From the NCBI GenBank assembly GCA_964626885.1, contig CAZVJA010000153.1, forward strand, positions 1 through 12,507: a stretch of DNA of 12,507 nt, read 5' to 3'. Position 1 is the first letter of the stretch. Each line of letters opens with the position of its first letter. Under the pieces are notes generated by a model. The model had not been told where the DNA came from and did not search any database. It saw only the letters and a program-made list of their open reading frames with translations. The stretch comes from CAZVJA01 sp964626885. Its GTDB lineage: Bacteria; Planctomycetota; Planctomycetia; Planctomycetales; Planctomycetaceae. Positions 6,847-12,507 of this stretch are shown here, one piece after another. A program made the translations under genes and the position numbers.

Positions 6847-7612
6847 ATCCCTGCACCGCACGTTGGTTGATCCCGGCCGTTCGGTCGAGCTCCTCGCACA
6901 CCGCTCCCCGCACGGCGATCAGGTCGGGTTGCAACGGAACGATGTCAATGAGTGTTTTTGTGGTCACGTTTCCGGCAAGAGCGACGCGCATTCCCGCTCC
7001 GTGAATCCGGTCGATCCAACCCGCGAGCAGTTCTGGGGCGGCCCAATCGAGGAGCGACCCGGCCTGTTTGTTCCAGGTATCGAATAGCACGAATGGGCAG
7101 CCTGCTTCCGTCCCATGCTCAATGATTTCTTCGGGATTCGGCGCGCCGGCGAGTTCCCAATCGACGTAACAGACCGCCACCCAGGACGGCGGCTTCGATA
7201 AGCCTCGCTCGAATCGTACTCGCACCTCGCGCCACTGCGCGGGCCAATTGGAACAGCCGGCCAACCCCGCCGGACCGAGCTTGGCGAATTCGAGCCCGGG
7301 AGGAAGTTGCGGAATTTCATCCGTTTCAAGCCAGTCGACAATCTCCCCGAGTGCCGCACTGACTGGAAGATGGCCCCGGTTTGTTGCAATCACCGCCGAG
7401 GGATTCTTGAGGTCACGAACTAGCGGTTCTTGACGAGCTGTTTCAATAATGTCTCTGATCGCCTCGACGTCCGCCATGCCGAGCGATCCGCGCCGCGGCT
7501 CCTTGACGTCGAGAATATCGCAGCCCCCCACGATCGCAGCTCGCGCTTCAGGTTTGTCGCGCACGCTCACAAGCAGCAGCGATATTGGGGACGAGACCTC
7601 CGCCAACTCCAT
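6806..7612 (-). CDS. mfnB: (5-formylfuran-3-yl)methyl phosphate synthase MfnB
   Basis: Class-I-aldolase-like TIM-barrel enzyme that condenses two glyceraldehyde-3-phosphate molecules into the furan precursor of methanofuran (the older DUF556 family). The 268 residues show the full family pattern: LLVSVRDKPEARAA (13-26), CDILDVKEPRRGSLG (31-45) with D35 and K37, FAKLGPAGLAG (109-119) with K111, FVLFDTWNKQAGSLLDW (174-190) with D178 and K182, the AGNV strand (213-216) and DLIAVRGAVCEELDRTAGI (230-248). These Lys and Asp residues align by eye with those studied in the archaeal enzyme. The ATG at 7612 has GGAG nine bases upstream. In bacteria the enzyme serves the methanofuran-type cofactor of formyltransferase/hydrolase C1 pathways. 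It converges on the kinase gene with a 41-bp overlap rather than sharing an operon. Family assignment is secure; cofactor identity in this organism is inferred. Confidence 0.92.
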   Translation of the reverse strand: MELAEVSSPISLLLVSVRDKPEARAAIVGGCDILDVKEPRRGSLGMADVEAIRDIIETARQEPLVRDLKNPSAVIATNRGHLPVSAALGEIVDWLETDEIPQLPPGLEFAKLGPAGLAGCSNWPAQWREVRVRFERGLSKPPSWVAVCYVDWELAGAPNPEEIIEHGTEAGCPFVLFDTWNKQAGSLLDWAAPELLAGWIDRIHGAGMRVALAGNVTTKTLIDIVPLQPDLIAVRGAVCEELDRTAGINQRAVQGFKEEMATARLAVR

Positions 7613-7886
7613 AACATCATACTCCGGCGAACATCAAGATTTCCGAGTCATACTGGATAGCGTAGCACCCACGAGCCGGCTATACCATTTGTCGCCGGTA
7701 TTCGACAATGGATTTCATCTTGGGGAAAATTCCCGCCATGGGGTAAAATCGGGCGTGGGGAATTCGTGCTGTTGATGAATTCACAGTTAATTATTTCCCC
7801 TGAATTGGTACCCCGCTGTGGCTCACGCCTAGCCAGCATGCACGTACGACTGGTGCAGCAAGCAATATCCCGCCGGAGTCAGGACG
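7613..7886. other. intergenic region between divergent mfnB and DUF2513-like gene
   Basis: This 274-bp divergent gap should hold promoters for both neighbours. No canonical promoter is evident. Notable sequence elements are three TGGGG words at 7721, 7739 and 7756, spaced 18 and 17 bp apart, a GGGAA-AA-TTCCC near-palindrome at 7723-7734, ATTTCCCC at 7793-7800, and two GAATTC sites at 7760 and 7777. I see no convincing gene here. Confidence 0.4.
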
Positions 7887-8237
7887 ATGAAACGTGACAT
7901 GGATCTCGTACGCCGGATCTTGATGTATGCGAGGTCAAACGATATGCACCATCCCATACCGATCTCGCACCAGTTTCCCGACGTCCACACGAAGAGCCTG
8001 GTTTATCATTTGAAACTCATCCAGGACGCGAACCTGGCCCACGTCGAACACACCTCAATCGGCGGCTGGCACGTCGGCCACCTCACCTGGGAAGGACACG
8101 AATTCCTCGACGCCACACTGAACGACACTCTTTGGGAGCAAGCCAAGGAACGATTCCAGGAAGTGGGAATCGAGATGAGCTTTGATGTTTTGAAAGGCTA
8201 TCTGCGGCAACAAGCCCTGTCGATGTTGATAAAATAA
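7887..8237 (+). CDS. DUF2513-like small winged-helix-type protein
   Basis: This 116-residue protein resembles the DUF2513 family, whose members are common in phages, plasmids and genomic islands and whose function is not established. The N-terminus MKRDMDLVRRILMYA, the central YHLKLIQDANLAHVEH followed by a beta-wing-like GGWHVGHLTWEGHEFLDA (59-76), the motif NDTLWEQAKE and the C-terminal SFDVLKGYLRQQA are the recognisable parts. The helix-helix-wing order suggests a DNA-binding fold, which is inference. The ATG at 7887 follows CGGAGTCAGGACG, giving a plausible ribosome site. It stands alone between mfnB (divergent) and the SecA-like gene, whose start is 69 bp downstream on the same strand; co-transcription is possible. 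No other mobile-element gene is nearby. Confidence 0.75.
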   Translation: MKRDMDLVRRILMYARSNDMHHPIPISHQFPDVHTKSLVYHLKLIQDANLAHVEHTSIGGWHVGHLTWEGHEFLDATLNDTLWEQAKERFQEVGIEMSFDVLKGYLRQQALSMLIK

Positions 8238-8305
8238 TCCACTAACAACCGAACCCCACTAGTTCGAGCAGTTCGACCTCATGACATTCCCGGGATGAAC
8301 TCCAC

Positions 8306-10246
8306 GTGCTCAGCCCCAAGCATCTCTTGTACTGGTGTCTCGCGGGAGGGCGCGTCGACAAAGGGCGTCTCTCGCGATGGCGTGCCGCCGCGCAGGAGAT
8401 CGTCACGCGTTCGGAAAAGCTGCAATCCCTCAGCGATGCGGAATTGCTCCGCGCGGGGCGCGAAGTCCGCTGGAAGGCGAAGGCCCATCACCCCCTCCCC
8501 ACCCTGCTTCCGGAAGCATTCTCCCTAGTCCGCGAATCGGCCCGGCGACAGCTTGGCTTCCAGCACTTTCCGGTGCAGATCATGGGCTCGATGGCGATGT
8601 TCGAGGGGCATATCGCCGAAATGCAGACCGGTGAAGGAAAAACGCTGACCGCCACGCTCGCAACTTTCCTGCGGGCCTTACCGGGACGCGGTTCACACGT
8701 CATCACTGTCAACGACTATCTCGCCGAGCGCGACTGCCGCATTATGGGCCCTGTCTACGAACGGCTTGGCCTGTCGGTCGGGTGCATCCTCACCCCCATG
8801 CAGACCGATGAGCGCCGCGCCGCCTATGCGAAAGACATCACCTACGGCACCGCGAAGGAATTCGGATTCGATTTTCTGCGGGATCGGCTCCGCATGGGAG
8901 CCGGCACGTCGGTTGGAGGGCGCCGAGCCGGACGAACGGCGCCGTCACAGGGAGGTGAGGCGCCGGTACAGCGCGGGCATTACTTCGCTCTGATCGACGA
9001 GGCCGACAGCGTGCTGATCGACGAAGCGCGCACGCCGTTGATTATCGGCCTGACTCTGCCGAACACCGCCGCCACCGTCAACCTGCTGCGGTGGAGCCAG
9101 CGGGCGACGCACCACTTGCAGCCAAATGCGGATTTTGTCTACGAACCAGATCGGAGGAGCGCTTACCTCACCGACGCCGGCTGCCGCAAAGTACTGTTAA
9201 TGGCGAAACCTTCCCTGCTCGACACCATCGACGCCGAACGAATGTACAAGCACGTCGAGCAGGCGCTCACCGCGCGGCTCGGCTTTCAGCGCGATCGGGA
9301 TTATGTTGTCGCCGAAGACAAGATTGTTATCGTCGACGAATCGACCGGGCGGCAGATGGAGGGGCGCAAATGGCAGGACGGCCTGCATCAGGCGGTCGAG
9401 GCGAAGGAACTGGTGCCGATCACCGCCGCCACCGGTCAGGCAGCCCGCGTCACGGTGCAGAGTTTCTTCCGGCAGTATGTGCATCTGGCCGGCATGACCG
9501 GCACGGCGGCCCTTGCGCGGCGCGAGCTGAAGAAGACATACGATCTGCACGTGAGCGTGATCCCGACGCACCGTCCGTGCATCCGCGCGGGAGCGGAGCC
9601 CCGGATCTTCACCACCGCCGAAGCCAAGCGTGAGGCGGTCGCCGACGAAATTCTCGGGTTGTATGAATCGCGGCGGGCGGTGCTGGTCGGTACTCCTTCC
9701 GTCGAGGCGTCGGAAGCGCTGGGAAAACTGCTGGAAGAGCGGCAGATCGCGCACCAGATTTTGAACGCGCGGTATCATGAGCAGGAAGCGATCATCGTGA
9801 GCCAGGCGGGGCACCCTCGGCGAGTGACGATCGCTACGAACATGGCGGGGCGCGGAACCGACATCGAACTGCACGACGAGGTCCGCACCAACGGCGGACT
9901 GCACGTCATCGCCACCGAAATGCACTCCTCCGCGCGCATCGACCGGCAACTCGTCGGGCGGGCGGCCCGACAGGGAGATCCCGGCTCGTATCAATTCTTC
10001 CTGTCGCTCGACGATGAACTGTTGCGTTGTCTGAAGCCGGAGAAGCGGGACCGACTCAAACAGCGCGCCGCGCAATATGGGGATTCGGAACTTCCAAGCA
10101 AATGGGTCGGCCTCTTTCGCCGGACGCAGCGCTTTCTGGAGAAAATGCACCGCCGCCAGCGGAAGGATCTGCTGCGTCAGGAAAAACAGCGGACTGAGAT
10201 GTACGAAAAAATGGGACTCGATCCGTTTTTGGAACTGACGGAATAA
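8306..10246 (+). CDS. short SecA-like ATPase lacking the C-terminal third
   Basis: SecA-family DEAD motor of 646 residues, whereas housekeeping SecA is usually about 800-950. NBD1 has EMQTGEGKT (105-113, Walker A), TVNDYLAERD (134-143), YGTAKEFGFDFLRDRL (180-195) and LIDEADSVLIDEARTPLI (229-246, DEAD box at 231-234). The preprotein-cross-linking region is present but compact (about 250-340), then VIVDESTGRQMEGRKWQDGLHQA (341-363) and FRQYVHLAGMTGT (388-400). NBD2 shows VTIATNMAGRGTDIEL (507-522) and QLVGRAARQGDPGSYQFFLSLDDELL (548-573). The protein stops soon after the first part of the long helical scaffold, so the wing domain and C-terminal zinc linker are missing. A low-complexity insert (196-223) precedes the DEAD strand. 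The GTG at 8306 is the only usable start, since an in-frame stop lies at 8282. It probably works as a second, specialised export ATPase; its substrate is unknown. Confidence 0.9.
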   Translation: MLSPKHLLYWCLAGGRVDKGRLSRWRAAAQEIVTRSEKLQSLSDAELLRAGREVRWKAKAHHPLPTLLPEAFSLVRESARRQLGFQHFPVQIMGSMAMFEGHIAEMQTGEGKTLTATLATFLRALPGRGSHVITVNDYLAERDCRIMGPVYERLGLSVGCILTPMQTDERRAAYAKDITYGTAKEFGFDFLRDRLRMGAGTSVGGRRAGRTAPSQGGEAPVQRGHYFALIDEADSVLIDEARTPLIIGLTLPNTAATVNLLRWSQRATHHLQPNADFVYEPDRRSAYLTDAGCRKVLLMAKPSLLDTIDAERMYKHVEQALTARLGFQRDRDYVVAEDKIVIVDESTGRQMEGRKWQDGLHQAVEAKELVPITAATGQAARVTVQSFFRQYVHLAGMTGTAALARRELKKTYDLHVSVIPTHRPCIRAGAEPRIFTTAEAKREAVADEILGLYESRRAVLVGTPSVEASEALGKLLEERQIAHQILNARYHEQEAIIVSQAGHPRRVTIATNMAGRGTDIELHDEVRTNGGLHVIATEMHSSARIDRQLVGRAARQGDPGSYQFFLSLDDELLRCLKPEKRDRLKQRAAQYGDSELPSKWVGLFRRTQRFLEKMHRRQRKDLLRQEKQRTEMYEKMGLDPFLELTE

Positions 10247-10288
10247 CGGAATTCCGCTGCTCTCAGAATCGGGCACGGTTCTCCGCGG

Positions 10289-10489
10289 TCACTCTTCGGT
10301 GGGCTCGGCAGGAGGCGGTTCCTCAATCATTTCCGGGTCCACCGGCTCGACGATCGCGTATTGGCCGATGCACCAGCGGTAGAGATCGACTTCGCGGCAG
10401 CGGACGCTGCAAAAAGGGAAGAGGTGCGCCGGCGCTGCGGCCGCCGCGAGATCCTTGTCGCAGATCGGGCAGGTCTGCGAGCGAATCAT
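10289..10489 (-). CDS. yacG: YacG-type zinc-binding DNA gyrase inhibitor
   Basis: Small 66-residue treble-clef-like zinc protein. YacG of Escherichia coli binds GyrB and inhibits gyrase. Here CPIC (7-10) and FCSVRCREVDLYRW (26-39) supply four zinc cysteines (C7, C10, C27, C31) and the family's DLxxW helix; the tail is acidic and proline-rich (EEPPPAEPTEE). The ATG at 10489 overlaps the stop of the upstream zinc-ribbon gene in an ATGA arrangement, implying translational coupling. A much longer open frame extends upstream to 10924, but it is out of frame with the true zinc-ribbon gene and adds no domain, so the short start is chosen. Gyrase inhibition is inferred from family membership. Confidence 0.9.
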   Translation of the reverse strand: MIRSQTCPICDKDLAAAAAPAHLFPFCSVRCREVDLYRWCIGQYAIVEPVDPEMIEEPPPAEPTEE

Positions 10490-10821
10490 CCGTCCCCTTT
10501 CTTCCCTTTGCTCTTCTTCTCGCCGCTCGAAGAGGACTTGCTCTCCGTACTTGAGGAGGCCGATTCCGATTTCGAACTGCTCTCCGAGGAGCTTGAACTC
10601 GACTTCGAGTCGGCTTCCGCCGCTTTCTTGTACGATGCACTGCGGTAGTCGGTTTGGTAGAAACCAGAACCTTTGAAGATGATGCCCGCTCCGGGGCCGA
10701 TCACCCGCTCCGCCTTCTGCTTGCCGCATTTGGGACATTTGCGCACCGCGTCGGCAGTAATCGGCTGGAACAATTCCCAGCGATGCTCGCAGCTGCGGCA
10801 GACATAATCGTATGTGGGCAT
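10486..10821 (-). CDS. FmdB-type zinc-ribbon protein with serine-rich tail
   Basis: This 111-residue protein matches the putative regulatory FmdB / CxxC_CxxC_SSSS family. The zinc ribbon occupies residues 1-45: MPTYDYVC, C8-x2-C11, then C29-x2-C32 and GPGAGIIFKGSGFYQTDYR, which is characteristic of the family. The C-terminal part (about 70-111) is a low-complexity Ser/Lys/Glu tail. The function of this widespread family is not settled; the name comes from a gene linked to formamidase regulation. The ATG at 10821 has AGGA about 12 nt upstream. The gene lies 29 bp after grpE and overlaps yacG by 4 bp, so a dnaJ-grpE-fmdB-yacG transcript is likely. Confidence 0.9.
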   Translation of the reverse strand: MPTYDYVCRSCEHRWELFQPITADAVRKCPKCGKQKAERVIGPGAGIIFKGSGFYQTDYRSASYKKAAEADSKSSSSSSESSSKSESASSSTESKSSSSGEKKSKGKKGDG

Positions 10822-10850
10822 AAAGGTCTGGTTCCTGGGTGCTTAGTGTC

Positions 10851-11498
10851 TTAACCTGCGCCGCCGCTCTCGTCTGATGCGGCGGGTGGGGCCTGCGAGA
10901 CGATGACGCTGCTGGGTCGCACAACCCGGTCTTTCAAGATGTAGCCTCGCTCGAGCTCGTTGAGCACGGTCATCGGCGGGTGCTCGGCCGAGGGGAGCTG
11001 CTGCAATGCCTGATGCAGATTTGGATCGAACGGTTTGCCGATGGCTTCTATCGGCTTGACGCCGTGGCGGCCGAGAGCATCCTCGAACTGACGCTCGACC
11101 ATCTGCACTCCTCGCACCAGTTCCTCGACATTCGGCGCCTTTTCCGCCGCGGCTAAAGCCCTGCGGAGGTTATCGAGCACCGGGATCAAATCGCGAGAAA
11201 GATTCATCGCCTGATACTGCCGCGTCTCGTCCGCTTCGCGCTGCACCCGCTTGCGGTAGTTTTCCAGCTCCGCCTGCGTGCGCAGCCAACTGTCGCGATT
11301 GGCGTCCCGCTCGGCGAGTGCCGCTTCCAACTGTTCCTTCAATGACAAGTCGCGCACCTTTTCCGTCCCCGAGTTCGACGCTGCTTCCGCGCCGGCGGAG
11401 TCGTCCCGCGCTGTCTTCTCAGAAGACGCATCGTCAGACGGATTTCCCGCCGATTCCGGCGGGAGATCGTTCGGCTTGTTTCCTTTGGGTCGGTTCAT
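10851..11498 (-). CDS. grpE: nucleotide exchange factor GrpE
   Basis: Cochaperone that drives ADP release from DnaK in the cytosol. It has 215 residues: a disordered acidic N-terminus (1-50), a long coiled coil about 52-115 (LKEQLEAALAERDANRD then ELENYRKRVQREADE), the four-helix dimer region, and the beta domain with the family signature HQALQQLPSAEHPPMTVLNE (162-181) and YILKDRVVRPSSVIVS (186-201). The ATG at 11498 has no strong Shine-Dalgarno. It sits 81 bp downstream of dnaJ, with a palindrome in the gap, and 29 bp before the zinc-ribbon gene. Heat-shock control of the cluster is expected from family knowledge. Confidence 0.95.
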   Translation of the reverse strand: MNRPKGNKPNDLPPESAGNPSDDASSEKTARDDSAGAEAASNSGTEKVRDLSLKEQLEAALAERDANRDSWLRTQAELENYRKRVQREADETRQYQAMNLSRDLIPVLDNLRRALAAAEKAPNVEELVRGVQMVERQFEDALGRHGVKPIEAIGKPFDPNLHQALQQLPSAEHPPMTVLNELERGYILKDRVVRPSSVIVSQAPPAASDESGGAG

Positions 11499-11537
11499 GG
11501 CAATCGATCACTCGCTGACTGGCCGGGTTGAGGTGCG

Positions 11538-11562
11538 TGCAATTCCTCACGAACGAATTGCA
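11538..11562. promoter_or_regulatory. CIRCE-like inverted repeat between dnaJ and grpE
   Basis: TGCAATTC (11538-11545) and GAATTGCA (11555-11562) form a perfect 8-bp inverted repeat separated by exactly 9 nt. The HrcA operator CIRCE is TTAGCACTC-N9-GAGTGCTAA, so the spacing matches but the arm sequence does not match well. It lies about 40 bp upstream of the grpE start. It could be an operator for a chaperone repressor or an mRNA stem-loop in the dnaJ-grpE transcript. I cannot decide between these from sequence. Confidence 0.45.
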
Positions 11563-11579
11563 AACATCCGCGTGTCGCG

Positions 11580-12507
11580 CTACTCGGAACTCGACGGCTC
11601 CTCGGCCGGTGAAAAATAGTTCTTCAACTTCTCAATAAACGACTTTCGATGCGGGCTGACGTTCGCGTGCTCGATCTCCGCCAGTTCGCGGAGCAGTTCT
11701 TCCTGACGCGAGCCGAGCGACTTGGGAACTTCCACCTGCACATGCACGTGCAAATCCCCCCGCCGCCCGCCGTGCGGATCGGGCATGCCGAATCCGCGCA
11801 GACGGAAGGTCTCGCCAGGCTGTGTGCCCGGAGGAATTGTGAGCATGTGGCGGCCGTTCAAGACCGGCACTTCCATCTCCGTGCCGAGCACCGCCTGCGT
11901 GTACGTGACCGGCACCACGCATTCCAGATCGTTTTCGACCCGCTGAAATAACGAGTGCTCCTTGACGTGAATGTCGACATACAAATCGCCGGGTGGTCCG
12001 CCGTTCGTCCCCGGTTCTCCTTCGCCGCGGAGGCACAACTGCATGCCGTTGTCGACACCGGGGGGTATCTTCACATCCAGCTTGACGCTCTTGGGGATGC
12101 GCCCCGACCCGCGGCAATCGGGACAACGTTCGCGAATGACTTTCCCCGCGCCGCTGCACGCCGGGCAGGTCGTCTGAATGCGGAAGAAACCTTGCGACTG
12201 AACGACGCGCCCCGCCCCGCCGCAATAATCGCATTGTTCCGGGCTTGTTCCCGGTTTGGCTCCCGACCCGCCGCAAGCAGCACAGTTGTCCCGTCGATGG
12301 ATCTCGACCTGACGAGAGCAACCAGATGCTGATTCCAGCAAGTCGATGGTGACCGAGGTTTTGAGGCTCGCCCCGCGGCCGGCTCGCCGGCCGCGCCGTC
12401 CGCCGGCTCCACCGCCGAACATTCCGAAGCCCTCGAACATATCGCCGAACGCTTCGAAGATGTCTCCCAGATCGGTAAATCCCGCTCCACCGTTCCCGGA
12501 AACCCCC
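11580..12507 (-). CDS. dnaJ: chaperone DnaJ, C-terminal part (5' end off window)
   Basis: Type-I Hsp40 cochaperone of DnaK, stimulating its ATPase and presenting substrate. The frame is open to the right edge, so the visible 309 residues are a fragment: the J domain (HPD motif) is outside. Present are part of the Gly/Phe-rich linker, the zinc-finger domain with four CxxCxGxG repeats (cysteines at about 75/78, 92/95, 114/117 and 128/131 of the fragment), and both substrate-binding beta domains (PPGVDNGMQLCLRGEGEPG, then TIPPGTQPGETFRLRGFGMP). The C-terminus ends SPAEEPSSSE. An internal ATG at 12440 is not the start, because codons upstream of it continue the Gly/Phe region (DLGDIFEAFGD). It is followed by grpE after 81 bp. 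Confidence 0.96.
   Translation of the reverse strand, partial: GVSGNGGAGFTDLGDIFEAFGDMFEGFGMFGGGAGGRRGRRAGRGASLKTSVTIDLLESASGCSRQVEIHRRDNCAACGGSGAKPGTSPEQCDYCGGAGRVVQSQGFFRIQTTCPACSGAGKVIRERCPDCRGSGRIPKSVKLDVKIPPGVDNGMQLCLRGEGEPGTNGGPPGDLYVDIHVKEHSLFQRVENDLECVVPVTYTQAVLGTEMEVPVLNGRHMLTIPPGTQPGETFRLRGFGMPDPHGGRRGDLHVHVQVEVPKSLGSRQEELLRELAEIEHANVSPHRKSFIEKLKNYFSPAEEPSSSE

Noticed and set aside
10239..10256. CGGAAT/ATTCCG inverted repeat after the SecA-like gene as a terminator
   Set aside because: The stem is only 6 bp, overlaps the stop codon and lacks a T-run, so it is too weak to call.
9197..10276. 359-codon open frame antisense to the SecA-like gene
   Set aside because: It lies opposite clear SecA motifs, its product is Arg/His/Phe-rich without any recognisable domain, and long antisense frames are expected in GC-rich coding DNA.
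10289..10924. 211-codon version of yacG
   Set aside because: The first 145 codons run out of frame through grpE and the zinc-ribbon gene, both firmly identified. The real start is the ATG at 10489.
12440..12440. ATG at 12440 as the dnaJ start
   Set aside because: The frame continues upstream through Gly/Phe-region codons to the window edge, so dnaJ is cut by the window rather than shortened.

Overview
The window most likely comes from a planctomycete (Planctomycetota), judged from gene content rather than any marker gene. It combines archaeal-like C1-cofactor biosynthesis (a MfnB homologue beside an amino-acid-kinase-family protein), a short SecA-like ATPase, an aminoglycoside-phosphotransferase-fold protein with altered motifs, and an exported Tyr/Cys/Pro-rich protein. 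The DNA is moderately GC-rich and gene-dense. I see no tRNA, rRNA, CRISPR array or transposase gene.

Left part (1-3100): two minus-strand genes, the 5' portion of polX (cut by the left edge) and upstream of it a secreted low-complexity protein with a Tyr block, a 13-Cys block and a long Lys/Pro/Glu/Ala linker. A 212-bp divergent gap separates these from a plus-strand phosphotransferase-fold protein.

Histidine and miscellaneous genes (3104-5772): hisI and hisG lie 7 bp apart and catalyse the third and first steps of histidine synthesis. They are followed by an unrecognised two-helix membrane protein and a RimJ/RimL-type GNAT acetyltransferase, all on the plus strand.

C1-cofactor pair (5773-7612): a roughly 280-bp imperfect inverted repeat with a central hairpin fills the gap after the acetyltransferase. 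Next come a MfnE-like amino acid kinase (plus) and mfnB (minus), convergent with their 3' ends overlapping by 41 bp. Both fit synthesis of the furan part of a methanofuran-type cofactor used in tetrahydromethanopterin-dependent C1 transfer.

Right part (7887-12507): a DUF2513-like small protein and a 646-residue SecA-like ATPase (motor motifs present, C-terminal third absent) on the plus strand face a minus-strand chaperone cluster in the order dnaJ (5' end cut by the window) - grpE - fmdB-type zinc ribbon - yacG. A perfect 8-bp inverted repeat with a 9-nt spacer lies between dnaJ and grpE. It has the CIRCE layout but not its sequence. The best candidates for novelty are the short SecA-like ATPase, the C1-cofactor pair, the palindromic intergenic element and the Tyr/Cys-rich exported protein.
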